DNA of 64,000 nt, taken from Bordetella flabilis (GTDB lineage Bacteria; Pseudomonadota; Gammaproteobacteria; Burkholderiales; Burkholderiaceae_B). The stretch spans positions 930,001 through 994,000 of the forward strand of contig NZ_CP016172.1 of the NCBI RefSeq assembly GCF_001676725.1. The letters are read 5' to 3'. Shown here in pieces: positions 17,391 to 27,100 of the stretch. The first letter of the stretch is position 1. Each line of letters begins with the position of its first letter. The notes beneath the pieces were generated by a model. That model searched no databases. It was given only the letters and a program-made list of their open reading frames with translations, and was not told the DNA's origin. The translations under genes and the position numbers were made by a program.

Positions 17391-18737
17391 ATGGCGGCGA
17401 TCAAGGCAAGGATGTTCCGCGGCACGGCGGGCAGGGTGTTCATCCTGTTGTGCGCCATGTATTTCATCGAGTATGTGGACCGCGTGAACCTGTCGGTCGC
17501 AGCCCCGCTGATCAAACAGGAATTCGGTTTGAGCAATACCCGGCTGGGTGTGGCGCTGGCCGCTTTCGGCTATTGCTATGCCGTTTTCCAGATCGTCTGC
17601 GGTTACCTGGGCGATCGTTACGGCCCGCGCCGGATGCTGGCTGTGTCCGGGATCCTCTGGGCGCTGGGGACCCTGGTGACCGGCCTCGCCACGGGCCTCG
17701 GCGGCCTGATCCTGGCACGGCTGCTGGTCGGTACAGGCGAAGGCGGGACCATCCCGGTCGCCACCCGTGCCATGAGCAACTGGATTCCGCGCGAGCGGCG
17801 CGGCTTCGCGCAGGGGTTCACCCACTCCGCCTCGCGCGCGGCGGCGGCGCTGACGCCGCCGCTCGTCGTCTTCATGATTCCTTTCGTGGGATGGCGCGGC
17901 TCCTTCGTGGTGATGGGCGTCGTGAGCCTGCTGTGGGTGGCGCTGTGGTACAGCTATTTTCGCGACGACCCGCGCGACCATCGCGGCATGACGCTGGAAG
18001 AACTGGCCGCGCTGCCGCCCTATGCGGATGCCGCGCGCGACCGCGACGGGCGGCGCGAGCCCGTGCCCTGGCTGGCGCTGCTGCTGCGCATCCTGCCGGT
18101 GACGATCGTCTTCTTCGCCCACGCATGGGTGCTGTGGATGTACCTGAGCTGGTTGCCCAGCTTCTTCGTGTCGCACTTCCACATCGACCTGAAGCATTCG
18201 GCCTTCTATACCGCCGCCGTCTTCCTGGCCGCCGTGGTCGGCAATACCGCCGGAGGCATGCTGACCGACTGGCTGTACACGCGCAGCGGCAAGCTGAACG
18301 CCTCGCGCCGCAATGTGGTCATCCTGGGCTTCGCCGGCTCCATCCTGTGCATGGCGGGCGTCCTGTCCGTGCATGGCGACACCGTGGTGACGGTGTGCCT
18401 GGCGGCCGCGCTGTTCTTCCTGGAACTGAGCGCCGGACCGGTATTCGCCACGCCCATGGATGTGGCGCCGGCCCATGCGGGCGTGGCCACCGGTTTCGTC
18501 AGTACGGCGGCGGGGCTGGCCGCGGTCGTCTCGCCCATTACCTTCGGCTACATCGTCGATGTGACCGGCAGCTATACCTCGCCTTTCGCCGTGTCGATCG
18601 CCGTGTTGCTGGTGGGCATCGTGATGTCCTTCTGGATGAGGCCCGACAAGCCGCTGCAAGCCACGACGCGCAGGCCGGACAAGGTCGCCGCATCCGGACC
18701 GCCCATCATGGAATTAAGGAGCAGTGCGCATGAGTGA
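17391..18737 (+). CDS. MFS transporter, anion:cation symporter (ACS) type
   Basis: 448 residues from the ATG at 17391, with twelve hydrophobic segments. The start 'FIEYVDRVNLSVAAPLIKQE' and loop 'GYLGDRYGPRRML' are the ACS-family signatures seen in glucarate, galactonate and phthalate symporters. It would import an organic anion with protons across the inner membrane. Its last bases overlap the SDR gene start by eight bases. With SDR, Bug and MmgE/PrpD genes downstream this looks like a carboxylate catabolic operon; substrate unknown. Confidence 0.9.
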   Translation: MAAIKARMFRGTAGRVFILLCAMYFIEYVDRVNLSVAAPLIKQEFGLSNTRLGVALAAFGYCYAVFQIVCGYLGDRYGPRRMLAVSGILWALGTLVTGLATGLGGLILARLLVGTGEGGTIPVATRAMSNWIPRERRGFAQGFTHSASRAAAALTPPLVVFMIPFVGWRGSFVVMGVVSLLWVALWYSYFRDDPRDHRGMTLEELAALPPYADAARDRDGRREPVPWLALLLRILPVTIVFFAHAWVLWMYLSWLPSFFVSHFHIDLKHSAFYTAAVFLAAVVGNTAGGMLTDWLYTRSGKLNASRRNVVILGFAGSILCMAGVLSVHGDTVVTVCLAAALFFLELSAGPVFATPMDVAPAHAGVATGFVSTAAGLAAVVSPITFGYIVDVTGSYTSPFAVSIAVLLVGIVMSFWMRPDKPLQATTRRPDKVAASGPPIMELRSSAHE

Positions 18738-19494
18738 AGCAGGAAGCCCGGCCATGGCCGGACGTGTCGCGATCGTGACGGGCGCCGCCCGCAACATCGG
18801 CCGGGCGATCGCGATCGGGCTCGCCCGCGAGGGGGCGAACGTGGTGGTGAACGCGCACAGCGCCGCCGATGAGGCGGCCCAGACGGCCGCCTTGGTCGCA
18901 CGGTCCGGCGGACAGGCCCTGGTGCATCTTGCCGACGTGTCGAACCCCGCCGGCGCGCAAGGGCTGGTCGATGCGGCCGTGGCGCGCTTCGGCCGCATCG
19001 ATATCCTGGTGAACAATGCCGCCGTGCGCCGCGAGTCGCGCTTCGACGACCTGGACTGGCGGCAGTGGCGCGAAGTCACGGGAGTCATCCTGGACGGCGC
19101 CTATCTGTGCGCGCATGCGGCCACGCCCTGGTTGCGGCGCTCGCCGGCTGGCGCGATCGTCAATATGGGCGGCATGTCGGCCCATGGGGGCTCCGCGGGC
19201 CGCGCGCATGTGATCGCCGCGAAGATGGGCCTGGTCGGCCTGACGCGCGCGCTGGCCCACGACCTGAGCGACAGCGGCGTCACCGTCAACTGCGTGGTGC
19301 CGGGCCTGATCGACACGGCCCGCGGACGTTCCGCGCAGGGGACGCCGGCGCATCACGCCAGCCATCGCACCCTGCTGGGACGCCGGGGCGCGTCGGAGGA
19401 AGTCGCCGACCTGGTGGTTTTCCTGTGCGGGCCCAAGGCCCGGTACCTGACCGGACAGACGCTGCACGCCAATGGCGGGGCTTATCTCGGCTAG
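18730..19494 (+). CDS. SDR-family oxidoreductase lacking the catalytic tyrosine
   Basis: 254 residues from the ATG at 18730, preceded by aaggag. The Rossmann motif 'TGAARNIGRAIAIG' is near residue 12, 'LVNNAA' near residue 92 and the active-site serine in 'VNMGGMSAHGG'. The position of the YxxxK tyrosine reads 'HVIAAKMGLVGLTRALA': lysine is kept, but Val stands where Tyr should be. Either a divergent SDR subgroup with altered chemistry or a non-catalytic member. Otherwise full length and in a tight operon, so it does not look decayed. Confidence 0.87.
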   Translation: MSEAGSPAMAGRVAIVTGAARNIGRAIAIGLAREGANVVVNAHSAADEAAQTAALVARSGGQALVHLADVSNPAGAQGLVDAAVARFGRIDILVNNAAVRRESRFDDLDWRQWREVTGVILDGAYLCAHAATPWLRRSPAGAIVNMGGMSAHGGSAGRAHVIAAKMGLVGLTRALAHDLSDSGVTVNCVVPGLIDTARGRSAQGTPAHHASHRTLLGRRGASEEVADLVVFLCGPKARYLTGQTLHANGGAYLG

Positions 19495-19521
19495 CCCGGG
19501 CGGAATTCTCCAGGAGTGGAC

Positions 19522-20511
19522 ATGAAGACAATGGGTACATCCGCGCGCAGGCTGGCGCATGCGGCGCTCGCGCTGTCCTTATGCATGGGCGTGCGTGCCG
19601 TGCTTGCGCAGGGCGACTACCCCGACCACAAGGTGCGCGTGATCGCGCCGCAGGGCGCGGGCGGCGGCGTCGATGTGGTGGGCCGCCTGCTGGCCGAGGC
19701 GCTGTCCAAGCGCCTGGGGCAATCGTTCTATATCGAGAACCAGGGCGGGGCGGGCGGCATCATCGGCGCCGCGGACACCGCCCGCGCCGCGCCCGACGGC
19801 TACACGCTGATGATTGCCTATGTGGGCACACACGGCACCAACCCGGCGGTGCGCAAGACGCCCTACGACCCGGTGAAGAGCTTTACGCCGATCGCCATGA
19901 TCGGCGGTACCGCCAACATGCTGCTGGTCAGCCCCACGCTGGGCGTGAAGACGCTCAAGGATTTCATCGCATACGCCAACCGGAATGCCGACAAGATGAG
20001 TTATGGCACTTCGGGCAACGGCACCCTGAATCACCTGGCGATGGAGCAGTTCAAGCATGAAGCCGGATTCGAGGACCTCCCCGTGCCGTACAAGAGCATG
20101 AGCGAAGCCCTGACCGATGTGCTGGGTGGACGCGTGGAGACGGTCTTTCCCGGCGTCGCGGCCGGCTTGCCCATGGTGCGCGCGGGCAGGGTGATCCCGC
20201 TGGCCGTCACCGGCGAGCAGCGGCAGGCGGTGCTGCCCGAGGTGCCCACCTTCAAGGAACTGGGCTTTCCCGCCATGCAGGCGCTGACCTGGTACGGCGT
20301 CGTCGGCCCCGCCAGGCTGCCGCCCGCCATCACCGAAAAACTCAATACGACCGTCAACGCCATCCTGGCGACGCCGGACTTCGCGGACAAGCTCCGGCAA
20401 CTGGGCATCGAGCCCATGCCCATGGCCCCGCCGCAGTTCGGCGACTACATCGCCAGGGAGGTCCAGACCTGGACCGACGTGGCACGCATCGGCCATATCC
20501 AACTGGACTGA
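19522..20511 (+). CDS. Bug/TctC-family periplasmic solute-binding protein
   Basis: 329 residues from the ATG at 19522 with aggag upstream; a GTG six bases earlier is less likely. Signal peptide ends 'RAVLAQG' near residue 33. Family segments: 'VRVIAPQGAGGGVDVVGRLL', 'YIENQGGAGGIIGAADTAR', 'SYGTSGNGTLNHLAMEQF', 'VPYKSMSEALTDVLGG' and 'LPEVPTFKELGFPAM'. Lies between the SDR and MmgE/PrpD genes on the same strand, and so probably captures the compound processed by this operon. Confidence 0.92.
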   Translation: MKTMGTSARRLAHAALALSLCMGVRAVLAQGDYPDHKVRVIAPQGAGGGVDVVGRLLAEALSKRLGQSFYIENQGGAGGIIGAADTARAAPDGYTLMIAYVGTHGTNPAVRKTPYDPVKSFTPIAMIGGTANMLLVSPTLGVKTLKDFIAYANRNADKMSYGTSGNGTLNHLAMEQFKHEAGFEDLPVPYKSMSEALTDVLGGRVETVFPGVAAGLPMVRAGRVIPLAVTGEQRQAVLPEVPTFKELGFPAMQALTWYGVVGPARLPPAITEKLNTTVNAILATPDFADKLRQLGIEPMPMAPPQFGDYIAREVQTWTDVARIGHIQLD

Positions 20512-20537
20512 GGCACGGACACTACACAGGATCAACC

Positions 20538-21917
20538 ATGTCCCAAGATCGCAACAACAACGAAGCTTCCGTATCGCAGCGCCTGGCCCGCGGCATCGTC
20601 GCGGCCAACCCGCAGCATGAAGCGGGGGCGCGCGCCGCCGGCCTGCGCATGGTGCTGGATATCGCAGGCATCTGCATCGCGGCCCGCGCGCAACCGTATG
20701 TGCACGCGGCGCTCGCCGCGATAGACCCGGACGGTCCCTGCACGGTGCTCGGCCACGCGCGCAAGCTTGGCGTCGAGGGCGCCGCCTTCATCAACGGCAT
20801 CGCCGCCCATGGCGAGGACTTTGACGATACCTACGAAGGGGGGCCGGTGCACGCCGGCGTCGTCATCGTGCCGGCGCTGCTGGCCGCGGCGGAGCGGCAT
20901 GGCTTTTCCGGCGAGGATTTCCTGCGCGGACTGGCGATCGGCACGGAAGTCATGTGCCGGTTGTGCAGCGTGGCGCCCACCAAGGTGCACAAGGCGGGCT
21001 TTCATCCGACGGCGGTGTTCGGCGTGATGGGCGCCGTCGCGGGCGTAGGCGCGGCCCTGCGCCTGACGGAAGGGCAACTGGTGGACGCCTTCGGCATCGC
21101 CGGCAGCATGGCCTCCGGCATCATCGAATACCTGGCCGACGGATCCTGGACCAAACGCATGCATCCGGGCTGGGCGGCGCAATCCGGCTACCGCGCGGTG
21201 CGCCTGGCCCGGGAAGGGTTCAAGGGCCCGCGCACCGTGTTCGAAGGATCGCATGGCCTGTTCCACGGCTTCGCCAATACCGCGGCGGGCGACTTCGACG
21301 CCATGATGGCGGGCTTCGGCGCAACCTGGATCTGGCCCACCATCGCGTTCAAGCCCTATGCCTGCGGCACCATGTGCCATCCCTACATCGACTGCGCGCG
21401 CGAGTTTGGCAAGCTGGGCATCGATCCGGCCGCCATCGCCGGCATCGAATGCGAGGCCGCCGAAGGCGTGCTGCATCGCCTGTGGGAACCGCTCGACCAG
21501 AAACGTTCGCCGCCGAACGGCTACGCGGCCAAGTTCAGCGTCCCGTATGCGATCGCGGTGGCGATCGTGCGCGGGGATGCGGGGCTGCGCGAATACGACG
21601 ACGTTATCGTCGAGGACCCGACGATCCTGGCGGTGGCGTCGAAGGTCTCGTACGTCGTCGATCCGCACAATCCTTATCCCCGCCAATTCACGGGGCATGT
21701 GCGCGTGCGGCTGGTCGACGGCAAGGTGCACGAATTCCGCCAGGGCTACTTCAAGGGCGGGGTCGACCACCCGCTCAGCGACGAGGACCTGACGCGCAAG
21801 TTCCAGGCGAACTGCGCGTATGGCGGACTGGCGAAGGACGATACGCAAGGCTTGCTGGCGCACGTCCACGCGCTGTTCGACAGCCCGGCCGTGGATTTCG
21901 CGCCCTTTGCCCGCTAG
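20538..21917 (+). CDS. MmgE/PrpD-family protein
   Basis: 459 residues, full length for MmgE/PrpD proteins (2-methylcitrate dehydratase and cis-aconitate decarboxylase relatives). Visible: 'GAAFINGIAAHGEDFDDTYE' near residue 78, matching the conserved N-terminal HxxDxDD-like region, 'KVHKAGFHPTAVFGVMGA' and 'TKRMHPGWAAQSG'. The family carries out dehydration, decarboxylation or isomerisation of tricarboxylates and related acids. Last gene of the MFS/SDR/Bug operon. No prpB or prpC nearby, so a propionate role is not supported. Confidence 0.88.
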   Translation: MSQDRNNNEASVSQRLARGIVAANPQHEAGARAAGLRMVLDIAGICIAARAQPYVHAALAAIDPDGPCTVLGHARKLGVEGAAFINGIAAHGEDFDDTYEGGPVHAGVVIVPALLAAAERHGFSGEDFLRGLAIGTEVMCRLCSVAPTKVHKAGFHPTAVFGVMGAVAGVGAALRLTEGQLVDAFGIAGSMASGIIEYLADGSWTKRMHPGWAAQSGYRAVRLAREGFKGPRTVFEGSHGLFHGFANTAAGDFDAMMAGFGATWIWPTIAFKPYACGTMCHPYIDCAREFGKLGIDPAAIAGIECEAAEGVLHRLWEPLDQKRSPPNGYAAKFSVPYAIAVAIVRGDAGLREYDDVIVEDPTILAVASKVSYVVDPHNPYPRQFTGHVRVRLVDGKVHEFRQGYFKGGVDHPLSDEDLTRKFQANCAYGGLAKDDTQGLLAHVHALFDSPAVDFAPFAR

Positions 21918-21922
21918 CGGGC
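21909..21922. terminator. palindrome over the MmgE/PrpD stop, candidate terminator
   Basis: GCCCGCTAGCGGGC is a 14-base perfect palindrome that includes the TAG stop codon. It lies in the 29-base gap between two convergent genes, MmgE/PrpD and phoX. AT-containing flanks extend the pairing weakly. No T tract. Confidence 0.35.
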
Positions 21923-21946
21923 GAACGGCGCGATGGCTGCCGCCCT

Positions 21947-23809
21947 TCAACTGCCGATCGGCGCGCCGTCCTTGCGGCGTATGGCGAGCGTGGAGGACCG
22001 CGCGACCTGCCCCGGCACCGGCCAGGCCTGGGTGGGGTGCTGGATATTGACGAAGAAGGTGGTCAGGTCCGGTGTGTACGCGATGCCGGTCAGCTCGCAG
22101 CCTACCGGCCCCACCAGGAAGCGCTTGGACACGCCGGTCGCCGGATCGATGCAGTACATGCCGTTGTTGCCGAACACCTTGGGCGTGGCCACGGCCCCGA
22201 GGTTCATGTCGGTCTGCACCCACAGCCTGCCCGCCGCATCCTGGCGCAGGCCGTCCGGGCTGCTGAAGTCATCGCCGTCGATATTGCCGGCCAGCGCCGG
22301 CTTGTCCTGCGCGGCCGCCTGTTCGGGGTCGCCCGCGAGCAGGAAGATGTTCCACTTGAAGGTGGTGGCCAGGGGCGAGTCGTCCGTCTCCTTCCAGCGG
22401 ATGATATGGCCGTGGTGGTTCTCGGCGCGCGGATTGGCCTCGTCCACGGGCGCCTTGCCGCCGCGGCCGGTGTAGTTGGTCAGCGTGACGTAAATGTCCT
22501 TGGCCGGGCCGACGGTGATCCATTCCGGGCGGTCCATGACGGTGCCGCCCGCCGAGACGGCGGCTTGCTGGCACTCCACCAGTATGTCGGCCTGGGAGTG
22601 GAAGCCCTCCGCCGCGGTCAGCCCCTTGCTGCCGTGCGACAGGGCGATCCACTTGCCTTCGCCCGAAGGGTTGAACTGCGCCACGTACAGCGTGCCCTGG
22701 TCCAGCAGGCCCAGGTTGGCCGAGCGGGCGCTTGCGTCGAAGGGGCGATCGGGAACGAATTTGTAGATGCAGCCCGGCGTGCTGTCGTCGCCCATGTAGA
22801 AGGCCACGCGGCGGGCGTCGTCGGCCAGCCACGCCACGTTCTCGTGGTTGAAGCGGCCCAGCGCGGTGCGCTTGACGCCGGTCTCCAGGATCTGCCGCTG
22901 GGGGTCGAGTTCCACCACCCAGCCGTAGCCGGCCTTGGGCTGGCTGCCGTCGAAGTAGTTGTGCGTGACTTCTTCGCAGGTCAGGTAAGTGCCCCAAGGC
23001 GTGGCGCCGCTGGAACAGTTGTTCAGCGTGCCAACCACCTTGTCGCCGATCTTCTCGCGCGCCGGTCCGCTGACGGCATAGACGGTGTTGCCGGTATAGC
23101 GGCGGTTGTAGGGCGAGTCCTGCTTCACGCGCCACGCGCCGCCGGCGTATTCGACCTCGATCACGGAGACGCCGACGGCCGACAGGGCGAGACGCTTCTG
23201 GTCCGGCGTGGCGGTCTTCTCGTCGAAGGTGTTCTTCGGGAAGGTGCCTTCCGGAAAAAGCACCTGCATGTCGAGCTGCTCGTGGTTGATCGCCAGTAGC
23301 CCGCCTTTCTGCGGGTCCACCCCCGCAAGGGGAAAGTAATGCATTCCGTCGTGGTCGCCGCCCGCGCGCTTGCCGGCGATATCCCAGGCGGGAAAGCTGC
23401 CCTGGGTCCACGCGGGCGCGCCGGCTTCGACCGGATCCCCGGCGGAAAACAGCACTTGCACCTCATAGCCCGGCGGCACCACGACCTGGTCGGCCGTGGA
23501 ACGGGCCACGGGCTGGAACCTGATGGAATAGTCCTTCTCGGGATCGAGGCCGTTGGCCGGGCGCGATGCGGCCGCGCCCGAGCCGCCGCGCGTACCGCCA
23601 TCGCCCGGCACGCCGGCCTGGGCCAGCGTGGCGGCGATGGTTTCGCCACCGAATACGGAGAGCGCCGCCATGCCGAAGCCGGACTTCAGCAGTGTGCGGC
23701 GCGCGGGATTGACGGCCAGCACTTCGGCCAGCGTCTGGCCGGGTCGCGGGGACACCGGGCTGACCATCGTCGCGGAACGGGCTTTTGCATCGTCGGTGGA
23801 ACGGGACAC
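21947..23809 (-). CDS. phoX: PhoX-family phosphatase, Tat-exported
   Basis: 620 residues from a GTG at 23809, chosen because 'aagga' sits seven bases upstream; an ATG at 23767 is the alternative. The Tat-like signal 'NPARRTLLKSGFGMAALSVF' is near residue 35. The DUF839/PhoX body shows 'TYLTCEEVTHNYFDG', 'GRFNHENVAWLADDARRVAF', 'YMGDDSTPGCIYKFVPD' and 'DGLRQDAAGRLWVQTD'. PhoX enzymes are Ca/Fe-dependent periplasmic alkaline phosphatases used under phosphate starvation. A candidate Pho box lies 49 bases upstream of the start, which supports this role. Confidence 0.87.
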   Translation of the reverse strand: MSRSTDDAKARSATMVSPVSPRPGQTLAEVLAVNPARRTLLKSGFGMAALSVFGGETIAATLAQAGVPGDGGTRGGSGAAASRPANGLDPEKDYSIRFQPVARSTADQVVVPPGYEVQVLFSAGDPVEAGAPAWTQGSFPAWDIAGKRAGGDHDGMHYFPLAGVDPQKGGLLAINHEQLDMQVLFPEGTFPKNTFDEKTATPDQKRLALSAVGVSVIEVEYAGGAWRVKQDSPYNRRYTGNTVYAVSGPAREKIGDKVVGTLNNCSSGATPWGTYLTCEEVTHNYFDGSQPKAGYGWVVELDPQRQILETGVKRTALGRFNHENVAWLADDARRVAFYMGDDSTPGCIYKFVPDRPFDASARSANLGLLDQGTLYVAQFNPSGEGKWIALSHGSKGLTAAEGFHSQADILVECQQAAVSAGGTVMDRPEWITVGPAKDIYVTLTNYTGRGGKAPVDEANPRAENHHGHIIRWKETDDSPLATTFKWNIFLLAGDPEQAAAQDKPALAGNIDGDDFSSPDGLRQDAAGRLWVQTDMNLGAVATPKVFGNNGMYCIDPATGVSKRFLVGPVGCELTGIAYTPDLTTFFVNIQHPTQAWPVPGQVARSSTLAIRRKDGAPIGS

Positions 23810-24163
23810 GGCTTTTCCTTGGTGGAAGGTATGAATGCACCGGATATTGCGCCCGAAATGCGACAGCTTTCTGTCAGCTCGGTGCGACGCTGCTCCAGGG
23901 AATCCCCGTGTGCGTACTACCGGCACGGCGACCGTAGAAGCTTCTCGTTGCGCTCACTGGCGCAAATACGACAATTTGTGAAAATATTTCGCTGGCGCAG
24001 ACATAGTTTGATAATCTCGCTGCCGATTCAGACATGCCGCACCTCAAACAGTTGCAAAGCGTATTACCGCTCCCCGCATAGCGGGTTGCCAAGGTCCCGG
24101 GGGGGACAGTAGCCCTGCAAGCCATGCCATGGGGGTCGGGCGCAGGGGTTCAGGGGACTCGCG
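23810..24163. other. 354-base divergent spacer between phoX and the autotransporter gene
   Basis: Contains the Pho box candidate at 23858-23875. A relatively AT-rich patch at about 23960-24020 includes GATAAT at 24010-24015, a possible -10 for the autotransporter gene, but with only a poor -35 (TTTCGC region). The 150 bases before the autotransporter ATG would be a long leader. No gene seen. Confidence 0.45.
23858..23875 (-). promoter_or_regulatory. candidate Pho box upstream of phoX
   Basis: On the minus strand, CTGACAG-AAAG-CTGTCGC gives two seven-base half-sites, each matching CTGTCAT at 5 of 7 positions, separated by the usual four bases. It points toward phoX, 49 bases before the GTG. 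PhoB sites have this 7-4-7 direct-repeat form and replace the -35 box. Confidence 0.48.
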
Positions 24164-27100
24164 ATGAAGGCAAGGCTGTGCTACGCCAACCGTTCCAGCA
24201 ACGATTTGCAGTCTGAACCGGGCCGCCGGCCCCGACCTCACCTGGCCTTGTTCAAGCACCCGGCGATTGTGGCCGCCGTGCTCGGCGCGGGCGCCGTATT
24301 CGCCCTGCCGTCGGTGGCGGTGGCGCAAAGCCAATACTGCTCCACGCAAAACGGCGTCTACACCTGCAACCTGCCGTCTTCACCCAGCGGGTCTTCCATC
24401 ACACTGAGCAATACCGGCGGGGACACCGGCGGCAATGCCTTGCCCATGTCGGTGACTTCGCCCGGCGGCGTGAGCTATGTCGCGCCCTCCACGGCAAACG
24501 GCGCGCTGCAGTTTTCGTCCTATGGCCAGAATGCCGGCAGTGGCGCGGGAACCAATACGCAGGGGCTGACCATCACGAGTTCCGGCCCCATCACGGTGAC
24601 CGGGGGACAGCAGACCATCAACGGCTATGTCTTCGGCATCTGGGCGCAGCAGTGGGCGGGGACCAGCAGCAACGGCAATGGCGGATCGTCGACCGCGGCC
24701 CTGACGATCAACAACAGCAGTCCGATTTCCCTGAGCCTGTCCGGCGTCGCCGCGATCGGCGGGGCCGGCATATGGGCGGACGACCAGGGCGGCAGCGCGT
24801 CATCCGGCTACACCGCGGGCAGTTCTGCCGGTGTCGCGATCAACAATAGCGGCGCGATCGACGCAACCCTGTCCGGCTGGGGGGGCTTCGCCGGCATCCA
24901 GGGCTTTTCCTTCGGCGGCAACGGCAACAATGGCACGGCGGCCGGAGGCGCCGCCGGCAGTGCCAGCGTGTCGAGTTCCGCGGCGGTCGATGTCGACTGG
25001 ACTTGGCAGAACGCCGGCAGCAGCAGCAATGGCATGTGGGGCGTCCAGGCCTATTCCGCGGGCGGTGTGGGCGCGAACAACGGCAACGGCAACGGCGGCG
25101 TGGGCGGCAATGGCGGCTCGGCCACGGTAACGCTGACTGCGGGGGCGAATGTCAGCCTGCAGATCAGCGGAACCCCGCCGGCCAATGCGCCGTCCGTACC
25201 GAATGCCGCCGTCGCGGCGCAGGTAACGGGCGGGGCGGGCGGCTACGGGCAGGGCCAGAACGGCGCCAGCGGCGCCAATGGCGGGGCGGTCAGCGGCGCG
25301 GCATCGATCTATGTGACCGATGCCAGCGTGGCCGCGACGGGTGACGCGGTATCGGGCATCCTGGCCTTTGGCCAGGGCGGCGCCGGCGGCGTGGGGGGCT
25401 TTCCGGACGTCGGCAACGATCCCTCTGAAAACGGCGGCGCCGGCGGTAGCGTCGGCGCCGCCGGGCAGAATGCGGCCACGATCAACGTGACGGCCCAGAC
25501 CGCGCCCATCGCGATCTCCACCGCGGCGCCGAACGTGGGCAATTCACCCGCCATCGCGGCGGTGCTTCTAGGGGGCGCGGGCGGCGACGGAGGATGGAGC
25601 CACGATACCGGCGCTTCGACCTCGCATGGCGGCCAGGGCGGGAATGGCGGCAGCGTCAATGGCGCGATCGGGATCACGCTGTCCGGCAGCTCGTCGCTGC
25701 CCATCACCGTGGGCACCACAGGGCAGACATCGCCAGGTATCTACGCGGCCAGCCTGGGCGCGGTGGGCGGCAATGGCGGTTACGCGGATACGGGCATCGC
25801 CGGCAGCGCCGACGGTGGCGATGGCGGCATCGGCGGGTCGGGCAATGACGTCAACATCTGGCTGGCCGGTACCGGTATCTCGACCAACGGGCAGAACTCG
25901 CCCGGCATCGTCGCGCGCAGCGAAGGCGCGACAGGCGGCTGGAGCGGGTATGCCAATGCGACTTCGGCCACCGGCGGGAACGGCGGCAATGGCGGGAACT
26001 CGGGCAATGTGACGATTTCCCTGGACAGCGCTTCCGGCATCAACGCGCAAGGGTCCAATTCCATCGGCATCCTGGCGCAGAGCCTGGGCGGCGCCGGCGG
26101 CGACAATTCCGGCGACAACGGGCGGTTTACCGGGACGGCGGGCAGCGCGGGTTCGGCCGGCAGCGCGCAATCGGTCACGGTGACCAACAACGGCACGATC
26201 AGCGCTACCGCGCAAGGCATACTGGCCCAGTCGATCGCCGGCTCCGGCGGCACGGGCGGCGCCGGCTGGGACCTATTCCACGGCAATCCCAGCTCGGGCG
26301 GCTCGGGCGGTACCACCGGCACGGTGACCGTGACCAATAACGGCAACGTCATCACCAGCGGCGCGAGCGCCGACGGCATCGTGGCGCAGTCCATCGGCGG
26401 CGGCGGCGGGGTAGGCGGATCGCAATCCGGCACCGCCTACAGCGTCGGCGGTCCAGGCGGCGCCGGGCAGGCCGGCAATACGGTCACGTTCAATTCGACC
26501 AATGGCTCCATCACGACCAATGGCGTGAGCTCGATCGGCATGCTTGCCCAGTCGATCGGCGGCGGCGGCGGCGATGGCGGCAACGCCGCCGGCCTATTGG
26601 TCACCATCGGGGGCAATTCCGGCACCAGCGCGCCGGGCGGCGCCGTCACCGGAACGCTGGTGGGCGGCAGCATCAATACGAACGCCGAAAATTCCGCCGG
26701 CCTGGTCATGCAGTCGATAGGCGGGGGCGGCGGCAATGGCGGCAGCGCGAGCACCGAAGGGTTGTTCGCATCCGTGTCCATCGGCGGCAACGGCGGCGGC
26801 GGAAGCGATGGCGGAACGGTCACGGTGACCACGAACGGCACCAATATTTCCACCGCCGGCACCAAGTCGCCCGGGATCCTGGCGCAATCGATCGGCGGCG
26901 GCGGGGGCTCGGGCGGCAATGCGCTGTCCGGCAGCATCGGCGCCGGCTTCGACGCCAGCGTGGCGCTCGGCGGCGCGGGCAGCGGCGGCGGCAACGGCCA
27001 GCAGGCCGCCGTGACCCTGGTAGGCGGTTCCATCATGACCGGCCAGGATGTGCGCCTGACGCAGGGGCTGGGCTCCAGTTCGATTCCCTGCTCGCCCACG

